A stretch of 38,440 nt of DNA, taken from positions 1-38,440 of the forward strand of contig DXJO01000049.1 of assembly GCA_019057475.1 (NCBI GenBank). Direction: 5' to 3'. The first letter of the stretch is position 1; the number at the start of each line of letters is the position of its first letter. This document shows positions 30,447 through 38,440 of this stretch, one piece after another. Under the pieces are notes generated by a model. That model ran no database searches and was not told where the DNA came from. It saw nothing but the letters and a program-made list of their open reading frames with translations. The translations under genes were made by a program, and so were the position numbers. The DNA is from Candidatus Thorarchaeota archaeon. Lineage in GTDB: Archaea > Asgardarchaeota > Thorarchaeia > Thorarchaeales > Thorarchaeaceae.

Positions 30447-32897
30447 TTAGTAGGATTTCGCCAAATTAGCGCGTCGTGCCGCGTACTGGAGCGAGTTGTT
30501 GAAGTACTGCCCTATCACCTTAGCTAGCGCCGGCCCCACAATATAGTTTATCTCGCCTGGGAGCATGGCATTCAAATTCGTCTTGGACGTCAATTTGCCG
30601 CTCCTCTTCAGATTCCCGATTTCTCTCTGGACAATGACCCTGGCCTCATCCCACGTCATGGCTTCAGCTTTGGGGCCAATCAGACCTCTCTTTATGTCAG
30701 AGATGGATCGCATTACGAACACAGCAAGACTGTCCAAGTCTTTGCTCTTAATCATCTGGCCGGAACCATGTTCAGAGCAAGCTCCTTCCTTGGGTATTGC
30801 ACCGCAATTTGTGCAGACAGAACGTCCTCGGCTTGTTCGTACATAGAATGCAAGAAGGTTGGCGAGCTTTGTATCGTCGTTTGCTGTCCAGTTCAAACCC
30901 GCAGTTCCAACTCGGGCTATTGCCCTGAATACGGTATGAGCCTTTGTGTAGACAAAAGATAGCGCATCGAGCGATGTCTTCTTGCGCTCAGCAAGCCTTT
31001 GCTGCTGTCGTTTTGCTTCAATGGCCAGTTCCTCTTTTGCCGCCATTCCAGACCGTTCCTGTTTCAAGAAGCGATGCATCACATCATATGCGATGGCGTA
31101 GTTATCAAACGTGAGCCCATCCCGGACTAGAGGGGCTTCCACTACACCCTCGAATACTGGACTTGGCGTTGATTCAAGATTCGAAGAAGCAGCATCCAAT
31201 GCCTTGCTTGCCAAACGTGCATGCATCCATGCGCTTAGTGTTGATGCATCGAGTTCAGGATGCACACATTTTAGCTCGTAGATGCGAATAGCTGTAAGGT
31301 CAATCAGGATCTCCTCGCGCAGGAATTGAAGCTCGGTTTCTGTATCTTCATAGATGCTCGTGAGTAGTGCCTTCATGCGGAGCAGGTCTTGCTTCGACCG
31401 CATGTAGGTTTCCACTATGCGTGTGAGATTCGTCAACAGACCTATAGTGAAATGCCAGACCAAGTCCAGCTTGATTGCTCTCGCGACTTCTTCATGCCTG
31501 AGTTGCTGACTTATATCAGAAACGGAGGCCATACCCAGTGAACTTAGAGCGCCATCATGAACTTGCTCACGCTGCTTGATGAGTAACTTGAGGTTCTCTG
31601 GAGAGGGAACACGCATCTTTGATTCGAGGGTTTCCAGTACTTGAACCTCAATGCCCATCAGGCTGCTGCGGTCCTTGGTCAGAAGATCCAATGATATCTT
31701 GTCTAACTCCGATGCTCTCCACCCCTTTGCTCTTAGCATACCCTTAACCTGCTTCTGGAGAGTGGTTTCAAGTTTCTCAAGACGTTTCAACGATCGCTCC
31801 ATTACCTCAAGGTCTTCCTTGTTGATGGAGGGGCCTTCGGCTTTGGCAGTAGGTGGCTCAGCCACACTCATCAAACCTTCTGCTAGCTGCAATACGTCTT
31901 TGACGCCCTTCACTCGCAGCGCGGCTTGAATATCACTGGAGTTAATCTGAAGTAGCTGTGACAGCATATTGTAGACGCTGTCAGGCTCAGCTTTGATCAT
32001 CTCACTCAAATGGTTCGCGACTACCTGACCCATCTTCGCCTCATACTCCTCAAGCGATGTGGGCGTTTCGAGATCGATTTCTACAGCTTCGATTAGCCTA
32101 AGCTTCAATTCATGGGCAGCTCGTATCGCCTGTGTTTCCAGAGGGCTCTGGCAGAATCGTTTCAGCACCGCATCAGAAATAGCGTTCCAAGCCGAGTCAG
32201 TAACGGATTGCGTGGGTCGTCCCTCTGCGTACTTCATAGTCCCGTAAATTTGACTCAGACCACGGGTTAGAACCGTGATTTCTGCAGTTTCTTCATCTCT
32301 GGGTCTGAGCAATTCATCCCTCAAAGAGAGAGCGGTTTCTTTCAGACCAGAAGCCTTTGTGTAAAGTTCTCGCCTCCATGCTGCGCTCCAGCCAGTTACT
32401 TCATTAATGAAATCAATATCATGATTTGGCGAATAGTCAGTTGGAATCTTTCCGAGATACTCCTTCACCAAGGATAGAGCCATTTCCTTCGTGCTTTGAT
32501 CAGTTGCGCTTTTGTCGCCTAGCTTATCTGCGGCCTTGATGAAGAACTCACTTACAAGGCGGGATACATCGACCTCCTCTTGGAATTTAACACCGAGCAG
32601 CTCCCGAATCTCTAACTCAAGCTGACGACGCTCCTTGCGTGTTGCTTCGTCCTTGAGCTCAATTGTAAGGTCTTGCGCCTCATCAAACCCTAGCAGCTTA
32701 ACACCTTGGTAATGGTACAACCAGAATGACGCAAAGAAGGATAAGATATCTTCCATGGGTCGAGAGCCTTCCGCAATTTCCGTTAAGAGCTGACGATCCC
32801 TATTACTTCGCATGTGGTTGACAAGCGCTTCCCTCAGGAGAATCTCCTTTCCAGCCTCGGACATCTGCCTGGTCTTGAGAATCCATGAACTTGCCAC
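30447..32897 (-). CDS. Large helical protein with a zinc-ribbon-like motif, unknown function
   Basis: An 816-residue protein I cannot assign. It is nearly all helical, with long charged amphipathic stretches (for example 360-400, KEDLEVMERSLKRLEKLETT, and 625-650, EELAIEAKRQQQRLAERKK). A single C-x2-C-x8-C-x2-H motif sits at 695-710 (CTNCGAIPKEGACSEH), probably one zinc site. The last 100 residues are helical and include LPGEINYIVGPALAKVIGQY. No membrane segment or signal peptide is clear. The GTG start overlaps the upstream stop by one base (TAGTG), so it is translationally coupled to the 872-residue protein; the two probably work together as a structural or scaffold pair. Confidence 0.8.
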   Translation of the reverse strand: MASSWILKTRQMSEAGKEILLREALVNHMRSNRDRQLLTEIAEGSRPMEDILSFFASFWLYHYQGVKLLGFDEAQDLTIELKDEATRKERRQLELEIRELLGVKFQEEVDVSRLVSEFFIKAADKLGDKSATDQSTKEMALSLVKEYLGKIPTDYSPNHDIDFINEVTGWSAAWRRELYTKASGLKETALSLRDELLRPRDEETAEITVLTRGLSQIYGTMKYAEGRPTQSVTDSAWNAISDAVLKRFCQSPLETQAIRAAHELKLRLIEAVEIDLETPTSLEEYEAKMGQVVANHLSEMIKAEPDSVYNMLSQLLQINSSDIQAALRVKGVKDVLQLAEGLMSVAEPPTAKAEGPSINKEDLEVMERSLKRLEKLETTLQKQVKGMLRAKGWRASELDKISLDLLTKDRSSLMGIEVQVLETLESKMRVPSPENLKLLIKQREQVHDGALSSLGMASVSDISQQLRHEEVARAIKLDLVWHFTIGLLTNLTRIVETYMRSKQDLLRMKALLTSIYEDTETELQFLREEILIDLTAIRIYELKCVHPELDASTLSAWMHARLASKALDAASSNLESTPSPVFEGVVEAPLVRDGLTFDNYAIAYDVMHRFLKQERSGMAAKEELAIEAKRQQQRLAERKKTSLDALSFVYTKAHTVFRAIARVGTAGLNWTANDDTKLANLLAFYVRTSRGRSVCTNCGAIPKEGACSEHGSGQMIKSKDLDSLAVFVMRSISDIKRGLIGPKAEAMTWDEARVIVQREIGNLKRSGKLTSKTNLNAMLPGEINYIVGPALAKVIGQYFNNSLQYAARRANLAKSY

Positions 32898-35515
32898 TAG
32901 ACTGCACCTCCCATCTTGCTTCCACCGATTCTGATTGTGAGTTCGCTTCCTCTTTGTTCATAGGTTACCACATAGATGAAGTCAGGAGAATCAGGATTTC
33001 TTAGATACGCTCTTGTTGGCCGCGGAAGTAGTCTACTTAATCCTCTAATGACCGAATCCATCAGATACTCGAGAAACTCGTCACCAATGCTGAGAGAGAT
33101 TGTTTCGGTGGCAGTCGATCCCTCAGATTGCAGTTGTTTCAACCTTTCAAGGAAAATGGCTTCCATCTTCTCTTGACTCTCATTCATCATTGAGAGTTCC
33201 TTTGTCATGGTGTCGCGTAGCTCAGTATAGAGTAGTGTTTCTTGTGACATCTCGGGCGTGGGTGGAATTGGATGTTCTGAAAGACCGGGTGAGTACTCAG
33301 CATCAATGTCAGCAATGCGCAAATTCATGCTTCGAGGAGGATTGGGCTTGTCTGGGATAGTGATGCCAGTGCTATCAAGAGATGCTTGAGCAAGTCTTCG
33401 CTTCTCTCGGATCGATTCATACTCGGCCGTTTCCTCGTTGAATTGGGATTGTGTCTGCTGAAGCAGAGTATCCCTCGTTTCGTTGTGAGCCCTTATCTTG
33501 GCATTCTCAGCTTCTATTACTTGGCGTTCTTGTTCCCATTCCTGAACCAGAATCTGATACTCCTGTTCTCGCACATTGGCCTTGCTGGCAATTCGCTCAA
33601 CTGTTGACCGCGCAGTTCCCCTGCGTCCTGCCTTATCATGAATAAACTGTAGGAAATCCATCAGCTTAGTGGAGAGGCTATCATCCGTTCCTTGAACGCG
33701 AAAATCCTCAACCCAGAGCCGGGCTTCGGTTTTCCACATCTCGGGTTTCTCACTCTGCTTGTCTATTATCGACAACAGCGCTTCCGTCAGGTCAACGCCT
33801 TCATTCAGGACTGCATCAATAGCCTCCGAAATTAATGCCTTGCTCAAGAGGTGGTCCGCCACATCGGGCACCACATCTGCTACAAGGGTCTCGAAGTCGG
33901 AGAGTAAATTCTGAAGTGCTATGCCGGTTTCTGAGAGTGTAGCACTGCCCTCACTGACTCCAGCTGAGTGGTTGTTCTCGATTTCAGAGCGGACAACCTG
34001 AGCCACGTCGCCGAATCTTATCAAGGCCCATGCATCAATCTTCTCAAAGGATTCTTGGATATCACTGACAATCACGCTTATCAACTCGGCTGGATGATCT
34101 TGCTTGGAGCCTTCGAACGCCTTCTTGCCAATGACCGCATTCAGTTGACTATACAAATCATCGAAGAACTTGTGGAATAGCATGGTTTCAGTGGGACCCA
34201 TCTCTTGATTTGACATCTCGTCCCGGAAATCCCGCATAGTTTCGAATATCGCTCTTCTGGTTGCCCCCACAATCAGGTATTGCTGCAAATCCAGCACGAA
34301 GTACTGAGCCACTTTCTTGGCATAAACGACGAAATACCTCATGGTGCTCTTCAGCTGCCACGCCCTCAGCTCATCGTTAACGGGGAACTCACGCTCAACG
34401 GATTCCATCATATAGCTCACAAGGTTTTTCGCGAGTTCAGTCTTGAATCCATCAAACCGCGTCTTGTCAGATTCTATCTCGGAGTTGAGCTTGGACTTGT
34501 GTTCTGAGAGCGACAGTGTGAGTCCAGAACTAACGTGCTGCTCAATAACCACTTCAAATGAATCAACAGTTTCAGTTAGGAGCGTAGCGAATTCGTTTGT
34601 CCTCTTCTTGAGTGAATCGAGCTCGCGGATTTCCGCTCGCTCACTCCCGAGAAACTGAACAAGGGCAGCAATCGATGCGCGAACGATGTCTACCTCTTCT
34701 ATACCGTAGGCGTATGTGTTTAGTTCGCTTAGAATTGCTCTGCCCGTGTTAGCAACACTTGATGATATCGTTTCAATAGCCAAGGGCGTGAGGATTCTTT
34801 GTTTGAAGTAGTGGATTTTCTCTATCTCGCTCGATTTAGGAGAATCAAACCTAAGGTCGGTGCGCTCCACTATTGTTATCCCGGGAGGCAACGTAGTGAA
34901 GTCGTCGCGGCACTGTAATTTGATAGCGACTTCCTCGTCGATGTTTTCCGATTTAAGCTGAATCGAGTCCCACGAACCCTTGAACTGACGGTCCATCAAT
35001 TCTACAAAGACAACGCGGTTCAGGCGATCCACGAACTTGCTAAGTATGGCCATCCCATCGGTTTCGTAGTTCAAGCTGCTATTAACAACTGCAGCCTCCA
35101 CGTCAGCAATCTTCTTTGATAATCCCTGCATATGATTGTCAATCTTGAACGGATCTACAATGCCCTCTTCCCAGCTCAGCACACACACATGAGAACTAAC
35201 CTCATTTGACAAAGCACCAGCGATGGAGAGCTGTTCTGGCAGAACTTCGGAACCTTGAGCGCGGTCTAGGTTCCATTCCAATGAGAGTATCTCAAGACCC
35301 TCTGTTTTTCTTAGAGCATCCCTAATCGCGAAGACTAGAGACGATATATTCATGGCAACAGCTTCGGAATTCTGTTCCATCATGCTGCCAGAGCCTATTG
35401 CACTACCAAGGGGGTTCCCACGACTTGTGGAAACTCCAAGTACTGAGGCCGAAGCCATTCTGATTGCCTCAATGGTGCTTCGAGCTTGCGCCTTTTTTCT
35501 GGATAGTCCGCTCAT
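32897..35515 (-). CDS. Large coiled-coil protein, unknown function
   Basis: An 872-residue protein without a family I recognise. A Ser/Gly-rich N-terminus (SVLGVSTSRGNPLGSAIGSG) is followed by a mixed strand/helix region (60-250), a long helical part (250-640) and a clear coiled coil (about 655-735, EQEYQILVQEWEQERQVIEA and EETAEYESIREKRRLAQA). After a proline-rich linker (PDKPNPPRS, PPTPEMS) comes a compact C-terminal strand-rich domain ending ELTIRIGGSKMGGAV. There is no signal peptide. The ATG at 35515 is preceded by GGGGAC, and a TTG one codon upstream is in frame. The gene is coupled by a one-base overlap to the 816-residue protein, so the two form one operon. Confidence 0.8.
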   Translation of the reverse strand: MSGLSRKKAQARSTIEAIRMASASVLGVSTSRGNPLGSAIGSGSMMEQNSEAVAMNISSLVFAIRDALRKTEGLEILSLEWNLDRAQGSEVLPEQLSIAGALSNEVSSHVCVLSWEEGIVDPFKIDNHMQGLSKKIADVEAAVVNSSLNYETDGMAILSKFVDRLNRVVFVELMDRQFKGSWDSIQLKSENIDEEVAIKLQCRDDFTTLPPGITIVERTDLRFDSPKSSEIEKIHYFKQRILTPLAIETISSSVANTGRAILSELNTYAYGIEEVDIVRASIAALVQFLGSERAEIRELDSLKKRTNEFATLLTETVDSFEVVIEQHVSSGLTLSLSEHKSKLNSEIESDKTRFDGFKTELAKNLVSYMMESVEREFPVNDELRAWQLKSTMRYFVVYAKKVAQYFVLDLQQYLIVGATRRAIFETMRDFRDEMSNQEMGPTETMLFHKFFDDLYSQLNAVIGKKAFEGSKQDHPAELISVIVSDIQESFEKIDAWALIRFGDVAQVVRSEIENNHSAGVSEGSATLSETGIALQNLLSDFETLVADVVPDVADHLLSKALISEAIDAVLNEGVDLTEALLSIIDKQSEKPEMWKTEARLWVEDFRVQGTDDSLSTKLMDFLQFIHDKAGRRGTARSTVERIASKANVREQEYQILVQEWEQERQVIEAENAKIRAHNETRDTLLQQTQSQFNEETAEYESIREKRRLAQASLDSTGITIPDKPNPPRSMNLRIADIDAEYSPGLSEHPIPPTPEMSQETLLYTELRDTMTKELSMMNESQEKMEAIFLERLKQLQSEGSTATETISLSIGDEFLEYLMDSVIRGLSRLLPRPTRAYLRNPDSPDFIYVVTYEQRGSELTIRIGGSKMGGAV

Positions 35516-35712
35516 CAATCGGTCCCCTGAACGAATTTCATAATTCGTAGATTGTCAGAAACTATGAACAGGGCTGCCCGATGCTGTTCTGGTTTCTGGT
35601 AAGGGACTTTCGTGTGGGTGTCTTTTGAATCTAGCTCGATTGTACATTGAAGGGAATTAGGCAGGGTGCCAGACTCCGTGGTTGTTTTCGTGGATAAGTC
35701 CAGCTTTTTCAA
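35515..35712 (-). CDS. Possible 65-residue protein between the MBL-fold gene and the large coiled-coil gene
   Basis: An ATG at 35712 opens a 65-residue frame. It overlaps the last 56 bases of the metallo-beta-lactamase gene and shares bases with the start of the next gene (TTGATG). Its second half (YQKPEQHRAALFIVSDNLRI) reads like real protein, and the frame fills the otherwise empty 140-base gap exactly. There is no clear ribosome binding site, and the overlap is longer than usual. It could be a small linker protein or chance. Confidence 0.35.
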   Translation of the reverse strand: MKKLDLSTKTTTESGTLPNSLQCTIELDSKDTHTKVPYQKPEQHRAALFIVSDNLRIMKFVQGTD

Positions 35713-36604
35713 GTGCGTTCAGCGTAACTTGTATTGTTGTGGGCAGCAATGCAGGATTACTCTGTGGAACTGGTACACTGCGGGCTCGTATCATGTCGTA
35801 TGTCAATTGATTGACATCCGCATCACCTCTCAAAGAAATGTGTTCCAGCAAGAAATCCTGGAATTGGATAACTCCATTGCTGACCTCCTCGAACTGTAGG
35901 GAAACATCACGCAGGATATGAGCTACATCATGAGCAGGTAGAAGGAATTCAATATCCAGTGTCCGAAGATGTTCGATTGCAGCCAGCTTAGCTGAGAGAC
36001 TGCCGGTCAGATCAACGTAGAATTTTCTAGGCTCATTGGGGAAGTTGTTGACCTCATCGCCTGAAAACAATGCTTTCCTTGGAGCATCATAAAAGACACA
36101 GTGCCCAGAGGAATGTCCACCCGTCAGGATGACTGTTAGAGCTGTGCCCCCCACCCGGATTGTGTCCCCATCCTCAATGAAACGGTCTGGCTCGATTCCC
36201 CGAAAGTTGACTCGTAACGGACTCTTATCAAACTTCATTGCAACACGCCCCGCAAAGTCCATCCTGAGTCGCTCTTTGATAAACAGCTGAGGCGCACTTA
36301 GTAGCTCAGCATCGTTCTTATGAATCATCACAGGAGCGCCCGTCGCCTTATGCAAGCGTGCAGCACCGCCGATGTGATCCGGATGTCCATGTGTGCACAG
36401 AATGCCCACAACATCCTTCCTATGACTAAGGCCGAGGTCCTTTATCGCCTTCAGAATTGCCTTTCCGGGGTTTCCAGCTGTTCCGGGGTCTATGATGAGA
36501 ATCTCACCATCATCTACCACAAGGTAGCTAGCGATGAAACCAAACTCATCGGCGAATTTGCCATTTACAACATGAATACCGGGTACAATCTCTTTCGCAC
36601 TCAT
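35657..36604 (-). CDS. Metallo-beta-lactamase-fold hydrolase (LACTB2/glyoxalase-II-like)
   Basis: From the ATG at 36604 this is a 315-residue protein with all the metal ligands of the fold: THGHPDHIGG (HxHxDH), a His in GGHSSGHCVFYD, an Asp in FSGDEV and a His in LLPAHD. The C-terminal 90 residues form a winged-helix-like extension (TTIQVTLNALEKAGLIHENN), as in LACTB2-type enzymes and RNA-related hydrolases. It is probably a zinc hydrolase acting on a thioester or a nucleic acid; sequence alone cannot choose. The frame continues upstream to 36775 but that part is atypical, and a TATA-like element about 33 bases before the ATG (near 36637) supports 36604. It may head the transcript of the large coiled-coil genes. 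Confidence 0.88.
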   Translation of the reverse strand: MSAKEIVPGIHVVNGKFADEFGFIASYLVVDDGEILIIDPGTAGNPGKAILKAIKDLGLSHRKDVVGILCTHGHPDHIGGAARLHKATGAPVMIHKNDAELLSAPQLFIKERLRMDFAGRVAMKFDKSPLRVNFRGIEPDRFIEDGDTIRVGGTALTVILTGGHSSGHCVFYDAPRKALFSGDEVNNFPNEPRKFYVDLTGSLSAKLAAIEHLRTLDIEFLLPAHDVAHILRDVSLQFEEVSNGVIQFQDFLLEHISLRGDADVNQLTYDMIRARSVPVPQSNPALLPTTIQVTLNALEKAGLIHENNHGVWHPA

Positions 36605-36726
36605 TGTCCATCTAAAAGAACCCCTTCCAATCCTTATGATAATATCGACGACGAGAGCCTTATCAGTGGAATTCAAACCACTGTTCCAGTGCAAGAAACA
36701 AGAGTTCTCATCGATGAGGCAGAAAG

Positions 36727-37209
36727 ATGAAAGGTGTGTATGCACTTGTGATTCAAATCGAGAAGAACCTTGCAACTACCGTAGGTGCATTGGGTCAAGT
36801 CGGGTTTCAGAGAGGAATCTGGATTTATGTGGGGTCGGCAACGGGAACGGGGTCAACCAATTTGGAAAATCGAGTCAGGCGGCACTTCACGGATGAGAAA
36901 GCCGTACACTGGCACATCGACTATCTTCTGAAGACAAACGCGAAACCCCTTCGTGCAATTTGGGCAGAATCCGATCGCGCGGCGGAATGTGATCTAGCAA
37001 GAGAAATGAACAAGTCGCCCCTATTTGTGGCGGGACCAAGGGGCTTTGGATCTTCAGACTGCACTAGAGGCTGTGGAACGCATCTGTTCCGATTCACAGG
37101 ACTTGGCAAGGTCGACGGAAGTATCCGAGGAATCCTCTCGAATTTGGGTTTGATCCCCTTCATAACAGAAAAGGACACTCGCCGTTGCCCGAAACTTGCA
37201 CAATCCTAG
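36727..37209 (+). CDS. DUF123 GIY-YIG-like nuclease family protein
   Basis: This 160-residue protein belongs to the DUF123 (Uri-type, GIY-YIG related) family, sometimes found fused to endonuclease III. The core is visible: GVYALVIQI, then IWIYVGSATG (the YVG/GSA part of the GIY-YIG sheet), RVRRHF (catalytic-type Arg), and the family hallmark HWHIDYLL. SSDCTRGCGTHLF is the usual Cys-containing turn. About 20 residues after the HLFRF strand are loosely conserved at best. The ATG has GAGGCAG upstream. It is divergent from the MBL-fold gene and ends three bases from the convergent tnpB stop, so the tail may have been changed by the insertion. Confidence 0.8.
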   Translation: MKGVYALVIQIEKNLATTVGALGQVGFQRGIWIYVGSATGTGSTNLENRVRRHFTDEKAVHWHIDYLLKTNAKPLRAIWAESDRAAECDLAREMNKSPLFVAGPRGFGSSDCTRGCGTHLFRFTGLGKVDGSIRGILSNLGLIPFITEKDTRRCPKLAQS

Positions 37210-37212
37210 ACA

Positions 37213-38427
37213 TCAATGTCCTTGACTGATGTTCGGTTCCTGATTCATCGAGGTCTGCTCTGCAGATCCTATTGGATCTGCGACAAGTCTTACATCCTCT
37301 CCACAGGCGTTTTCTGTCTCCGTCCAACTGGCGGCGACAAGATTACATGCAGCGTTGAAATCGCGGTCCAGCTCCAACCCGCACTCATCACAGACGTAGA
37401 CTCTGTCTGATAAGCTCAGGTCGCTCTTGATATTCCCGCAGACTGAACATTTCTTCGATGACGGGTAGAATCTTGGGGCAACAACAAGTTCGGAACCGTA
37501 CCACTCGCACTTGTACCCCAATTGTCTTCTGAACTCGTAGAACCCTACATCAGCAATCACTCGGGACAGTCTCCTGTTCTTCAGCAGCCCTGAGACACAC
37601 AGGTCCTCAATCACTATCTGACTGTGGTTCTTGGCCAGATGGGTCGTGATCTTGTGCAGTGTGTCTTGCCGTATGTTGAAGACTCTTAGATGGAGTCTAG
37701 CAAGTCCAAGTCTTGCCTTCTCCCTGTTCTTGCTCCCTCTCTTCTTTCGTGATAGGCTCTTGGATAGTTTCCTCAGCTTTCTCAGTCTCTTCTCTAGGAT
37801 TCGCGGATTGGAATACGTAGTTCCATCAGAGAGAGTGGCCAGAGTCTTGACACCAAGGTCCACTCCTACAGGTCCGCCTTTTGGAGGTTCAGGAATAATT
37901 ATCTCCATCTCAACAGTCACTGATACATGCCATCTGTCAGCTCTTCTGGTCACGGTGGCCGACAGGACCCTTCCTTTGAAGTAGCTCTCTCTCTTCTCCT
38001 TGAGCCTGATTCTTCCTAGTCGTGGTAATTGAATCATTCGACCAATAAATCGGATAGTGCCAGTGAGCCTGAAACTGTCGTGTACACCCCGCTTCTTGAA
38101 CCTGGGAAATCCCACTCTCTTCCCGCACTTCAGTCCCCGATAGAAGTTCTTGAAGGCGCGTTCAAGGTCTCTCAGGGCTTCCTGTGGGGCACACTTGGAA
38201 ACCTCGTACATCCATGGGAAGACCGTTTTCTTCAGTCGGTTCAGTTCCCTGTGTTGTGCAATAGCACTGGCAAAACGCTTCTTGTCCTGATTCTGACGGT
38301 AGAGTGCGATTCTCTGCTGCAGACCCCAGTTGTAGGCAAAACGCGCACACCCGGCATGTCGAGAGAGCCTAGTCCTCTGCTGGTTGTTTGGGTCCAGTTC
38401 ATATTTGAAGGCTCTAGCAATCAGCAT
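37213..38427 (-). mobile_element. tnpB: TnpB (IS200/IS605-family RNA-guided nuclease), apparently intact
   Basis: A 404-residue TnpB, the RNA-guided DNA nuclease encoded by IS200/IS605 and IS607 elements and the ancestor of Cas12. The three RuvC acidic sites are present (GVDLGVK, VIEDLCV and LDRDFNAA). The four-Cys zinc finger (CSVCG...CDECG) is also present. The C-terminal NACGEDVR and TSMNQEPN strings are typical of the family, so it looks full length and active. No TnpA is seen, and the upstream end lies at the window edge. Guide RNA is normally transcribed across the 3' end of tnpB and beyond; here that would run into the end of the convergent DUF123 gene. The ATG is at 38427. Confidence 0.9.
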
Positions 38428-38440
38428 TGAACATCCACAC

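Noticed and set aside
1-38440. tRNA, rRNA genes and CRISPR arrays
   Set aside because: I looked through the gaps for tRNA T-loops and for regularly spaced repeats and saw none; a covariance-model search was not possible.

Overview
The window reads as a gene-dense stretch of an archaeal chromosome, most likely from an Asgard archaeon. I favour a Thorarchaeota-like lineage, but the sequence alone cannot settle the rank. The archaeal marks are a histone, ribosomal protein S25e, an archaeal-type glutamyl-tRNA synthetase, an archaeal ThiI with three conserved cysteines, AlaX, TATA-box promoters and several leaderless or short-leader genes. The Asgard marks are an Arf-like small GTPase fused to a longin-like domain, next to a protein whose C-terminus looks like the ESCRT-II EAP30 (Vps22/SNF8) double winged helix. 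No rRNA, tRNA or CRISPR array was seen.

Layout. 1-3609: a large secreted Ig-repeat surface protein, cut by the window edge. 3812-6199: DUF2334 deacetylase-like protein, histone, ThiI (all minus). 6374-9984: a translationally coupled hydantoinase/oxoprolinase A-B pair (plus). 10017-12616: a lysine-rich unknown protein and GltX. 12766-14038: an AT-rich two-gene island with a PIN-like protein and an unknown partner. 14251-14780: a zinc-ribbon protein and a small membrane protein, ending in a hairpin. 14937-20972: a DUF457-like membrane protein, the EAP30-like protein and, divergently, a longin-like/winged-helix protein, a longin-Arf GTPase and a coiled-coil protein; this is a candidate membrane-trafficking cluster. 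21232-26877: S25e with a histone-H1-like tail, a GlmU-like enzyme, a membrane-anchored unknown protein with AlaX, LarB and an M20 peptidase. 27008-27199: a small basic protein behind a palindromic promoter. 27500-30379: two tandem aldolase-Fae fusion genes. 30447-36604: two very large unknown proteins and a metallo-beta-lactamase-fold protein. 36727-38427: a DUF123 GIY-YIG-like protein abutting an apparently intact TnpB.

Two points stand out. The first is the two-gene operon at 27500-30379. Each protein joins a class I NAL/DHDPS-family aldolase to a formaldehyde-activating-enzyme (Fae) domain. The two Fae domains have lost different conserved pieces, so together they could form one heteromeric formaldehyde-releasing and formaldehyde-capturing enzyme. 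The second is the EAP30/longin/Arf-GTPase neighbourhood at 15787-20972, which resembles parts of eukaryotic endomembrane machinery in an unusual arrangement. All functions are read from sequence motifs and remembered family features; no database search was run.
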